Part shown: piece by piece, positions 14,721 to 24,500 of the stretch
Numbering within the stretch: the stretch's first letter is position 1
Layout: each line of letters begins with the position of its first letter
Virus record (IMG/VR): IMGVR_UViG_3300050821_016084
Span: 1 to 53,980 of that record
Length of the DNA stretch: 53,980 nucleotides
Strand: one strand, 5' to 3'
Source: a virus
Translations under genes and position numbers: made by a program
The notes under the pieces: generated by a model
Databases searched by the model: none
Seen by the model: only the letters and a program-made list of their open reading frames with translations
What the model was told of the DNA's origin: nothing

Positions 14721-17326
14721 TACACGGTCACCCTGCCCCGCACCGCTTTGGCAATCGCCAGCCAATCAAACGAGTCGACTTCAATAATCCCAGCCCCCGC
14801 CACATCCGCATGCGCATCAAATCCGGTGATTCCAATCTCAGCATAGGCCACAAATTCTCCTCCACCCATGGGCAACACTGCCATATTCTGAGTCGCCAGA
14901 TTCGATCCCACCACTCCATTGACAGTGATCTGGGATTTAATAGAATCAGGCGTTCCCCTACCCCGGATCTCCAGCTGCCGGAAATAGACCCTATCGCTGG
15001 CATCCTTGCCAAAGACTTCTGGGGATCTCACCGACCAGCGCACAATCTGGTCTGTAGAACCTGCCGTAATTGCTCCAGAATCCCAATTCACATCTCCTGC
15101 CTGCCATCTTCGCATGGCCATATCCGAGAATCCCCCCATTACGGTAATGGGAATTGATCCCGGAGTCCGCACTGTTTTCATTGCACCAATGGCAAATGGC
15201 AGATCTATAATTATCCAGCCCTTGAGTACCAAGTCATAGCACAACAATCGGTTCAGCATACCGGCACTGGTAAAGGGCACAGTAGCAGGAAAGCCCGGAT
15301 TCAACACTAAGTTACTATTAGACAGATTGATGGAGTTTATCGGTACCAGTAAGTTTTCCCCGCCTGGAGTATTTCCATAAGCGAAGAAGTAATTCACTCC
15401 ATTAGCGGGCTGAGTCAGGTTAATCTGAAAGCAGTCACCAGAACCAATTACAATTGGACCAAACTCTTGGCTCTTGTAATAGAGTCCCTGAGCATCCTGC
15501 ATGTACAAAATGGCATAGTAGGTCCCCAAGGGAATAGTGGTCTGAGATACTCCCACATTGAAATTTATGATTGAAGTTACAGTTAATGGGAGCGTCTTAG
15601 TTGATGGTATAATTGGGACCGCACACGCGTACATGGGAGGACTGGAAACTAGTGCAGCCTTGGAGTTCCAGATGAAGTTCCAGTCGACTGCCTGAATATC
15701 GCTTAGTCCTCCGAAGATGTAAGGTCTGATCTCCTCTGATAGCAACCGGTCCCTTACCCCATCAAACATGGCAATTCCCAGATGGGTCATTCTGACAATG
15801 CCGAATCCCGGGACGAACTGAATAGTACGCGGAGCCACACAGCCCAGATCTGTCTGGGCCCGTTGAATTGAGAAGTTGGAGGCTCCAAACACGCCATTGA
15901 TCTGAAAGGTGGAGAATTCCTTGAAGGCTACCAGCGAACCAGTTGGCGGAATCCCGCTCTCGGCAATCGTATAGGTAGCGAGGCCCATCCCTTGCGAGCC
16001 ATCATCTTTATCCAGAAAGGCCACATTCAGGGGATTCCACGAATTGGGGTTGTTGAGATCGCTCATCTTGAGGCATGAGGGCCCATCAAAGTTATCAGTA
16101 GTATTATTGGGAGAAGTATTGAATACCCACAGTGACCCGGCATAGACAATGGCATGAGCAGCCCCACGAGGAGCTGGCACCGCATTCACCGGGCCTTGGC
16201 TGACCCAGATCACCGTGCCATCAGCAGTCGATTGACCTAAGGCAGTATTGAAAGCAGGGGCCCCAGCAGCCGTGGTGCCACTCTGAGTAGCCTTGTAGAG
16301 CACGCCTCCCAGCGTCATCAGATCACCGGCTACCTGAGCCGTGGAATTCGCCCGGGCCGGGTAACTGGCAGTGAAGCTATTGGTGAGTGGAATTGTGCCA
16401 CCTAGAGTTCCATCTGACTGGTAAGGCGGAAAGCCATTGCCTAACGCCAAAATCATCTTGTTATTAAATTGCAAGATCTGAGGAATGGGACTAATATTAC
16501 CAAGAATCCCACCCGTAGGCTGTGGAGGCTGCTGCCCAGTAGAAGTCCCTCCCCCACTACCACCAATACCTCCTCCACCAAATCCGCCTACTCCGCCTCC
16601 ACCTTGGATAACTGGAAGATCTGCCGGTAAATCAATAATCTTGTTTGCGAAGCTATAAACCGGCAACACCAGATTCCAGAATTGCGTGATCTGGGTAGTA
16701 TTCGATAATGGCGGACCGGTAGGAATTCGTGCTCCATCAGTAATATTATCAAGATAACTGGTGCCAATAATAGGAGTAGCATTCAACTTTTCCAAAGGGA
16801 AAGTATTACCTACTGCAGTACGGTACACATTATAAGAAACTGCTAGTGGCAATGCTGTCCAGCTTACGTTAGCTTTATGTCCAGCTGGAACTACTGCAAT
16901 AACAGTTGGACTAGGATTTGATTCCCCGCCTGCTCCATCGAGTGCTGTAATGGCCCATTCATAGCTTCCATTCAGAACACCTCCAGCTCCCCCATCGGCA
17001 ACTGTAGGTGGACCAATAGGAGAAATACCACCAGATTGCACAGATTTGATAATTCCATAATAAGAAGCTGCAGACCCTGTGGGCTGAAACAGAAACAGTT
17101 CAGTCATAGGTCCCCAGCCCTCTCGGGCAATATGTGGACCTATGGTTCCTATGTCATTGAGAACTGAAAGCAGAGAGGTGCCATCACAAGTGACCAATCC
17201 TCCCCGCTTAGTCAGCACCAGATTCGAACTGCGGGGATGCGAGCCCGGAGGCTGGGCAAAAGTGGTGGAGGCTGCGTTAACACCCTTGAGCCACTTCTTC
17301 TGCGATACTTTTTGAGACTTAGCCAT
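14720..17326 (-). CDS. Large tail-hub / beta-propeller-like virion protein
   Basis: An 868-aa protein. Residues about 115-190 form a fibronectin III-like domain (YEWAITALDGAGGESNPSP; SYNVYRTAVG). The later part has features I associate with P22 gp10-like tail hub proteins of podoviruses: a segment reading SDLNNPNSWNPLN, then LVAFKEFSTFQING, a GCVAPRTIQFVPG block and HLGIAMFDGV. A Gly-rich stretch lies near residues 235-260. It follows the fibres and precedes ejection proteins, a fitting place for the tail nozzle. Family assignment is by pattern memory. Confidence 0.7.
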   Translation of the reverse strand: MAKSQKVSQKKWLKGVNAASTTFAQPPGSHPRSSNLVLTKRGGLVTCDGTSLLSVLNDIGTIGPHIAREGWGPMTELFLFQPTGSAASYYGIIKSVQSGGISPIGPPTVADGGAGGVLNGSYEWAITALDGAGGESNPSPTVIAVVPAGHKANVSWTALPLAVSYNVYRTAVGNTFPLEKLNATPIIGTSYLDNITDGARIPTGPPLSNTTQITQFWNLVLPVYSFANKIIDLPADLPVIQGGGGVGGFGGGGIGGSGGGTSTGQQPPQPTGGILGNISPIPQILQFNNKMILALGNGFPPYQSDGTLGGTIPLTNSFTASYPARANSTAQVAGDLMTLGGVLYKATQSGTTAAGAPAFNTALGQSTADGTVIWVSQGPVNAVPAPRGAAHAIVYAGSLWVFNTSPNNTTDNFDGPSCLKMSDLNNPNSWNPLNVAFLDKDDGSQGMGLATYTIAESGIPPTGSLVAFKEFSTFQINGVFGASNFSIQRAQTDLGCVAPRTIQFVPGFGIVRMTHLGIAMFDGVRDRLLSEEIRPYIFGGLSDIQAVDWNFIWNSKAALVSSPPMYACAVPIIPSTKTLPLTVTSIINFNVGVSQTTIPLGTYYAILYMQDAQGLYYKSQEFGPIVIGSGDCFQINLTQPANGVNYFFAYGNTPGGENLLVPINSINLSNSNLVLNPGFPATVPFTSAGMLNRLLCYDLVLKGWIIIDLPFAIGAMKTVRTPGSIPITVMGGFSDMAMRRWQAGDVNWDSGAITAGSTDQIVRWSVRSPEVFGKDASDRVYFRQLEIRGRGTPDSIKSQITVNGVVGSNLATQNMAVLPMGGGEFVAYAEIGITGFDAHADVAGAGIIEVDSFDWLAIAKAVRGRVTV

Positions 17327-18582
17327 TACGGTATGATAAGCGGTCCAGTCAATCCGCCGGGTACCGTCCCTCTCAATCCATAGTCGCCATACATTCTCAT
17401 CTGGCGGGGACCTGCCACCGGCTTATTGGACTTCACCCAAGCTTCTAGCGCCTTAGCTGCTCCATCTTTGAGGGCTTGGGCTTCCTGGCGTTCCTGCTCG
17501 GCCTCCCGAAAGGTCCCCAGCATGTAGTCTTTCAGGAAGGGCTCCCAGCCCGGAGGCACGCCTAGCGTTACTGCCGACTGGCCCACGGAATAGACATAAG
17601 GCATGCGGTAGCCGTTGAGCTCCACATTGAGCTCTGTGACCGTGGCACCTGTGCCAAACGCAAAGGGCTGCGTGCCTGCCCAGCCCCGAATGCAGTTCTG
17701 TAGCTGACTAGGAGTCTGGGCAGAGTAGCTGACCACCTCGGAATTGGTACCATCAGATAACAGTGCATAGCCATCAGCCAGCAACCAGCCCGAGACTCCC
17801 GTGATGGGAATATTGATATCCCCTACCGCAATCGGGGCCGTAGTAGTCGCTGTACCTGCTGTCCGAGAAGGCGTCCAGTACAACTCTAATCGAGTTGTAT
17901 CCGACTGGGCATCGGTCATCAGAGAGATAGAAATATTGGCAGTCAGATTTCTATTTCTAAAGGTCTCTGCTTTATTGCCAAGATCCAGCTCCCAGCCATC
18001 ATAGAAGCATTGATCGAGCCGCAGCCACTGGCCCTGGAGAGTAGTCACATAACGGCGCTGGCCGGAGACGGAGGCAATTCCCACGGCATCCTGGATACCA
18101 CCCGTAATGCGAGCAGCCGCTCTTAACGCTTCATTCAGCCAGCGATACATGGTAGCAGCAGAAACGAATCCACCATCAGTATCTGGCAGGTAGGCAGAAG
18201 ACTTGACTGGAGGAACAGCAGCTACAATGTTGTTAAAATTAAGAATGGTGACTGTATTGAAAGTGGTGACTGGAACATAAAATGCCTCAGTTCCTGGATT
18301 GAATCCAAAATAGATACGAGCTGAGACGGAACCAACTGTTGCCGCATAGTTAACCTGAATTGCATTATTAGGGCCAGCCAATGTAACGGATAATTCTGAA
18401 CTGGGAAGTGACTCTCCCCACTGATTTATTTCAGTAACTACAATCGAGTATGTAGCTGGAGCAAGAGTTCCACCGGTAGTTGCGACAACACTAGTGAGTA
18501 TAGGGGGCTGCAACACTTGGGGGTTGTCTGGCCCCAGTGCCCTCACATTCATGATCAGATCGCCAACCAGTCCCTTGGGCAT
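17326..18582 (-). CDS. Tail adaptor / structural protein with FN3-like domain
   Basis: A 418-aa protein. Residues 28-110 look like a fibronectin III-type domain (ATYSIVVTEINQWGESLPSSE; ARIYFGFNPG). Helices around 140-160 (AATMYRWLNEALRAAARI) and a long terminal helix (FREAEQERQEAQALKDGAAK) resemble podovirus head-tail adaptor proteins that record the connector ring. Its start and stop abut those of both neighbours. I call it structural with confidence; adaptor is a hypothesis. Confidence 0.7.
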   Translation of the reverse strand: MPKGLVGDLIMNVRALGPDNPQVLQPPILTSVVATTGGTLAPATYSIVVTEINQWGESLPSSELSVTLAGPNNAIQVNYAATVGSVSARIYFGFNPGTEAFYVPVTTFNTVTILNFNNIVAAVPPVKSSAYLPDTDGGFVSAATMYRWLNEALRAAARITGGIQDAVGIASVSGQRRYVTTLQGQWLRLDQCFYDGWELDLGNKAETFRNRNLTANISISLMTDAQSDTTRLELYWTPSRTAGTATTTAPIAVGDINIPITGVSGWLLADGYALLSDGTNSEVVSYSAQTPSQLQNCIRGWAGTQPFAFGTGATVTELNVELNGYRMPYVYSVGQSAVTLGVPPGWEPFLKDYMLGTFREAEQERQEAQALKDGAAKALEAWVKSNKPVAGPRQMRMYGDYGLRGTVPGGLTGPLIIP

Positions 18583-18911
18583 CAGTTCACCACCGCACTC
18601 AGAGTTACCGTGAATGGTCCTACTACCGGGTTAACAGAATTAGACGGAGCGCTCTCGATAGACGAGAATACTGCTGTCACGATATAGCAATAGTTTCCAA
18701 TAGTCACCGTAGAGTCCGTAAAGGTCTTCACTGCCACCGCGCTGGCGATAGTTGAGAATGCAGGCGTGCCGCTACACGTTCCCGTAGCCCGCTTTACATT
18801 GTAGGTAGTTCCAGCAGGATTAGAGGAATCCACCCAGGTGAGCGTGACCGTGTGGCTGGTCTGAGCCAGCAATAATCTGGAGAGCAGCAATAAAATCACT
18901 AGATATCGCAT
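18582..18911 (-). CDS. Signal-peptide FN3 domain protein
   Basis: A 109-aa protein from ATG 18911, behind AGAGG; the frame runs to 18959 but that part overlaps the spike gene. Residues 1-17 are a signal peptide (MRYLVILLLLSRLLLAQ), followed by a single fibronectin III fold (TVTLTWVDSSNPAGTTYNV; YCYIVTAVFSSIESAPSN). It is essentially one exported FN3 domain. Together with the fibres it belongs to the set of late genes with Sec signals. Confidence 0.7.
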   Translation of the reverse strand: MRYLVILLLLSRLLLAQTSHTVTLTWVDSSNPAGTTYNVKRATGTCSGTPAFSTIASAVAVKTFTDSTVTIGNYCYIVTAVFSSIESAPSNSVNPVVGPFTVTLSAVVN

Positions 18912-18919
18912 AAGCACCT

Positions 18920-21514
18920 CTAGTCTGGCGTGGGTCCAGTTCCACAGGGACTTGCACAAACATATTGGGTAGCGGTCTGCGCAGAATCAATGGCAGTAAT
19001 ACTGGCTCCCAAGTCTTTCCCATCTGAACCAGCGTTATGAGCAACCGAGCTCGAATGCAGAGCATAGCCATGCCAGTCATTGAGATCAATGGCCGAATTC
19101 ACTGACGGGCTTACTTGAGTGCCCCCACCACAAAAACTGGTGCCGGTAGTGGACGAATTCAGTGCTCCTGAGAAGCCCACCGATTTCCCATCTCCAGCAC
19201 TGGCCCCAAAGGTATAGGCCGTGGCTGGGAAAGTAAAAGTAACCGGAGGATGAGTTGGCACTCCAATAGTGGCATACTCAGTGTAATCAACCACACCAAC
19301 ACCGGAAGCAGGTCGTGAGCCATTTTCCTGCCAAGTTACCGTGTTATCCGCCACACAGGAAAACAGACTACCTGAAAATGCTGGGGCTGAGCCCCCACTG
19401 GTTCCATTGGTTACTGCCAAGTAATTATGCTGAGGAGAACTTCTGCCAATCACATCTCCTAGTCTATACACTGTTCCAGATGCCCATGCGGGAGCATTGC
19501 GATCCGCCCACATATCATGATGGGCAATCAGAGTAGTGGTATCCAGATTAGTATTCTCAAATACCGTGCCGTCATTACCGCCCAAGGTAGACCAGCCGGT
19601 GGTTCCAGTAAAGATATTGTTTATAATAGTCTGATTACGGGCTCGCGAGCCGCCACCGGGACTGGAGATCCAAGCATCTCCTACTAAGGTATTATGCTGA
19701 ATCAAAGTATAGTTTGGCCAGCCATTACCATTGCCAAATGAAGTGCAGGTAGTCGTAGCATTGGCTGTGCCAGTGTTGGGATAGGTGATAGTCGTACCAG
19801 ACACAGTAGTTGCAATAGTAAACGGGTAGGCTGCTACATTGAAAGTGGTATCCGTACAGCCTGATAAGGTGATGGGATCACCCGCTACCAGCCCGGTCTG
19901 GTTCTCTCCCACTCCTCCTGCCAGTTGGATAGTTGCAACTGTCCCGGCACCATTACGAGTAACAGAAGTAACCGTGAAGCTGTGAGAACTGGTGATCACA
20001 TTAAGCGTGAACGCATTGGTAGGACAACTCCATGCACTCCTAAGACTGATATCGTAGACCAGATTATTCTGGAAAGTGGAATTCCGGCCCGGAGTAGAAG
20101 CCGACACCCCGTTATTGGTATTGTCACTGTTGGCATCGTATCCAATTCCCGCGCATCCATGACGAGCTAAATTATTCTCAAACGTGATGTTGGCCATGGT
20201 CTGAGCGTAGTTATCACACGGGTTAGGCGTACAGGCCCGGTTATTGAGACCTACCAGCCGTCCCGCCTGCCCGCCACTATTATCCGAGTTCTCAAAGATG
20301 TTTCCCGCCAACACGCAACGGTTGCAGCCCTTCAGCTCAAACGAGTTCTTGCGCACGCAACTGATATTCACACCACACACTGAGCTGGCCCCGCTCCCAT
20401 TGCCTAACCACGCCCATGGATAGGTAAAGCGATTGCGCCTTACCTCAAGATCCGACGCTGAAGTTCCCACTGGAGACGAGCCGGTCACGCCTCCATCAAA
20501 GACTGGAATCGAAGTCCCATCAATCCAGTTGTGAACAATCTTTACTTGCTGGGCACCAATCCAGTAGATTCCATGGCCTTCACTACCGGGACGAATAGAC
20601 TTGGAAATCTGAGAATTTACTACCCAACAGTTTTTGCCACAATCCAGCTGAATATCGTTGGATAAAGAGTTCGTCCCTGCTCCCGCATCAGTGGCATCCC
20701 CATGCACCCATACGCGGTCAAAGCCATAGTCATGAGGCATGCCCGCAATCGTAGAAGAATTGTTGCCCATGGAGATCGGAACGCAACAAGCAATAGAACT
20801 GGATAGCCTGACCTCGGCATCCCTAATAACAATGTGATTGGGGCCATTGCCATTCACATCAGCATTGCCACCTTTAATAGCACTGCCATTCACAGTCGTG
20901 GTCTCAAGTGTATACATCGAGGTCACATCATTGTAGGCCGAAGTGTTGGTATTGGTGCCGTTGGCTAACGTGAAAGCGCCTGGTGGAATTGAGGTAATCG
21001 TGGTCCCCAACTGGTAGCTCATCCCGGTCGCGTTGCAATCCGGATTACGAATCCCGGGATCAGTCGACTGTGCCAGGTTATCCTGAATGCCATGGGTACA
21101 CACCGTCTGGCCTACCGTAAGCGGAGTGTCAGACTCAAACACGATACACTTGGTAGGCATGCCTGCTCCCACAGACTTAGCCAATAAAGTCAGGCTGCTA
21201 TTCCCAGTAATCAGCGTCCCATGAGCTATTACCACATGCCACCACTGGTCCGCTGCTGCCACCCAGTCAGTCATGGCATTGTTAATCCCTGCCCAAGTAG
21301 CGGGATAGCTACCCGGTATGGTCTTAGTCACATCATAGGTACCACCCGGAGGATTGCAGGTCTGATCATTGGCCCATGCTTGGGGAAGCAGAGCTATAGT
21401 TTGAATCGGTGCCGTCCCTGGAGTATTGATGGATACCCCGGTAATCTTTACACCTGTCACTGTGACCTGAGACCAGCAGGCCGTGGTGAGAAGAATGATA
21501 AGCATCAGCCGCAC
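18920..21514 (-). CDS. Tailspike-like parallel beta-helix protein with signal peptide
   Basis: An 864-aa protein. It begins with a short signal peptide (MRLMLIILLTTACWSQ) in which LTTAC may serve as a weak lipobox. The central region shows repeated short strands with Asn/Gly turns (HIVIRDAEVRL, KIVHNWIDG, DLEVRRNRFTY, ITFENNLARHG, NSTFQNNLVYDI, NQTIINNIF), the signature of a right-handed parallel beta helix as in phage tailspikes and pectate lyases. It is Cys-rich, unusual for a cytoplasmic virion protein. Likely a host-surface polysaccharide-binding or degrading spike. Confidence 0.82.
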   Translation of the reverse strand: MRLMLIILLTTACWSQVTVTGVKITGVSINTPGTAPIQTIALLPQAWANDQTCNPPGGTYDVTKTIPGSYPATWAGINNAMTDWVAAADQWWHVVIAHGTLITGNSSLTLLAKSVGAGMPTKCIVFESDTPLTVGQTVCTHGIQDNLAQSTDPGIRNPDCNATGMSYQLGTTITSIPPGAFTLANGTNTNTSAYNDVTSMYTLETTTVNGSAIKGGNADVNGNGPNHIVIRDAEVRLSSSIACCVPISMGNNSSTIAGMPHDYGFDRVWVHGDATDAGAGTNSLSNDIQLDCGKNCWVVNSQISKSIRPGSEGHGIYWIGAQQVKIVHNWIDGTSIPVFDGGVTGSSPVGTSASDLEVRRNRFTYPWAWLGNGSGASSVCGVNISCVRKNSFELKGCNRCVLAGNIFENSDNSGGQAGRLVGLNNRACTPNPCDNYAQTMANITFENNLARHGCAGIGYDANSDNTNNGVSASTPGRNSTFQNNLVYDISLRSAWSCPTNAFTLNVITSSHSFTVTSVTRNGAGTVATIQLAGGVGENQTGLVAGDPITLSGCTDTTFNVAAYPFTIATTVSGTTITYPNTGTANATTTCTSFGNGNGWPNYTLIQHNTLVGDAWISSPGGGSRARNQTIINNIFTGTTGWSTLGGNDGTVFENTNLDTTTLIAHHDMWADRNAPAWASGTVYRLGDVIGRSSPQHNYLAVTNGTSGGSAPAFSGSLFSCVADNTVTWQENGSRPASGVGVVDYTEYATIGVPTHPPVTFTFPATAYTFGASAGDGKSVGFSGALNSSTTGTSFCGGGTQVSPSVNSAIDLNDWHGYALHSSSVAHNAGSDGKDLGASITAIDSAQTATQYVCASPCGTGPTPD

Positions 21515-24500
21515 TCAATTTCTCCCGTGACAGATATAGCTGACCGTTCCGGTCTGAGCCGAGTCAGACGAGAATTGCAAGGTGGTCGTATTCAAAGTTG
21601 AGATCCAGATGCGATGTGCCCCGGGGTCGAACTGGATTCCAAAAGTGCATTCCGGGTGGCTAGTATAGGTACCAGCAAAGGTGTAAGTAGCACTGGTGGT
21701 AGAGGCTGAGAAGGCTAGTTCGCCCGTCAGATCGGTATTCGATGCCGTTCCAGTATTGATTCCAGGCGTGCCCGTAAAGGTACCCTGGGCAGCTGTCACC
21801 GTTCCTGAGATATAAATATTGCGGGGTCGATTAGCACCCACAGCTCCAATATCATAGCTAGCATCTAGGCCTGCAAAAAAGTGACCAGCAGCAGAAACCA
21901 ACCAGCGCTTCAGGCCAGAATTGGGAGTTGTGCTAGACCCACTGGGATTCGATGTCCAGAAGTTAACTGCCCCACCGTTACCTGCACCCGTGGACGGCCC
22001 ACCCGTGATGTCGGTGTCAGTGCCGGTTTGGTCTGTCCCCAGAGCAGTAGCCCTGCCCAGCATGCCGCCATATTCCAAGATCGTGCGCGTGGCATCATTA
22101 GCTGCAGTGGGATCGCTACGCCCGCCAATCCAGACCGGACGAGCAGAAAGATTCGATGATGAACCCACAGTGCCATCCATCCAGGTCAGCACGCGAGTTC
22201 CTAGGTCTTCCTGAATCGCTCCACTAAACTGAGTGGCTGCTCCGGTAGTTGGGTAAGACCAGTTGATTGCATTGAGTCCACCCGGTAGCACCACATGAAT
22301 ATCCCACTTGTGATACTTCTGACCTGCAATTTGTGGTGTTCCGCCTGCCGAGCAGCACCACCAATCAGTACGAGAAGTTTGCAGGTTGGAAATACTTACA
22401 CTGCCACGTGGATTCGGCCATATAGCAACCTGCCCACCTGAAACCCCGACATCCTGAATCCGTCCCGAAGTGACCCCGGTTGTTCCGTTTGCGCCATCAA
22501 TTACGTTCTCGTTCATGTACTGCAAGACCATGCCACCGCTTGAAATCGTGCCATGATTCCAGTTGGGTTCAACCATTAGGCTGGTAGTGTTGTCCGGCGC
22601 TGGACAGAGTGTGAGCGGGTACTTGGTCAGCAGGCCACCAGAGAACGTTATACTAGTAGCAGTATTCGAAGTGATCACTCCATAACAGTTCGCGCTGGTG
22701 CCACTCAAAAACCCGACCAGATATCCGGTGAAAGCGTTCACTGTCCATTGCGCCGTATTCGACGGGGCCGCCGTGGGCACAAAGACCGCACTTGACGTGC
22801 CCCCTGTCCAACTATGGGAGTTATCCGGCGATCCAGTGGAAGCCGTCACTAACATATTCGAAGCAGCAAAGGTTGGAGCAGCATTAGGCGTGTAGACTGC
22901 CCCGCTAGTTCCTCCTACCCAAGTATGCGTGGAGTCTGCCGTCCCGCTCAGATTAGTGAGAAACAGAGAACTGCTAGAATTAATTCCCGGCGTCGGCGTG
23001 ACCTGTGTAGCCGTAATTCCGGTCACGCCCTGTGTAAAGGTTTCTCCAGGAGTGATTGGAGTAGCTCCATTCGTACCCGTTACAGTAGCCAAGTTAGAAG
23101 GCTTGATGAGTACGGTTGCAGTCGATCCCGTAACGGCTTGCGTAATCGTCTCACCCACAGTAAATATCTTGATCGTGTTTGATCCGGCAATAGTCTGGTT
23201 AGTGTCGGTCACCGAGGTGGTTGTGCCACTAGAGGCCACGATGGGAGCCGCAACCGTGCCTGCACCAATGAATCCACCTGAATCAGTGGCGACTTGGTAA
23301 TAGGCACCATCGCCGGTAACAAAGTTGCCAGAGTAGATCGTCCCTACGGGAGCACTCGTTCCCGGTGCCCATCCCGCCGCCTGGTTCGCATTTCCTGAAT
23401 CAATCAGATAGAGGTTGCTGGCAGAAGCCATCTTTCGGCTTTCTGAGCGAACATGCTCCATGACCATAGGGCCCTGCGGGGCTGAAGAAAGAACGTCGTA
23501 TCCAGTCTGAGAGGAGAACCCATTCTCAAAAGTCGTACCGTAGATAGTAATGAATCCGCCACCGTAGTTGGCGATGCCGTACTGGGGAGAACCCTGAATG
23601 TCGCCCCCGTACCAGCCAATCGCGAGTGCGTTCTGGGCGAGACTTGTCGAGGTACCGATCTGCCATGCAGCAGTGGTAAAACTTTGCGCGGCGCAGTCAT
23701 AACAGTAGATATTCGAGCCTTGGGCCCCACCCCCAGACTTTGCGATCTGTACGCCAACTGCTGCAGTGCCTGATCCAAAGAAGCCATTATTGTAGAAGTC
23801 GATAAATTGCGGCTTCAGATCGCCCGTTGTATCTACTCCGTTATAGTCCAGGTCAATTAGCGGTAATGTGGAGGATGCAGCACTGGTCCACCCGCAATCG
23901 TAGAAAGCACCATAGGCTACAGATTGGCCATTAAAAATGCGGGCATTAGTAGCAGTCTGCGTGATCCCAGAACTTAGTCGGCCATCACAGACTATCTTGA
24001 AATTGATGACATCGAATAATTGTAATTCGCCATTGATGGAGTAGTTGTTAGCAAGATGCAACGGACGATTGAAGACATTGAGCCCGCTACCATTGCTACG
24101 AGTAGGCGAAGGGCCATTTCCGAAAGCTGCCCAGATCGAAGCTTGCAAGGCTTGCGTATTAGTAGTTGCGGAAGCCATGGCCGAAGCCCCCCACCATTCC
24201 GGCCTAACATCCTGAAGAATTGCGGCGTTGGTAAAATCAACCGCCCCGGTGGTAGCTGTACCTTGAGCATTGAAGAAAATCTGGTGCAGGTCAGGATCAG
24301 TGATGCCTCCCAGAATCGTCGCGGTCGCATTACCGACCTTCAGCGGTTGCATACAATAGACCCAGGAGCCAGTGGGCGAGCTAGTGATGGTCTGATTCGC
24401 AGTGACCGAACCGCCCGCACTGGCTAGCTGATACTGGGAACAGGCAAATCCGTTGGTCGATTGTCCAGCCAATCCTGCAGGCTGCGTAAACCCCGCTCCC

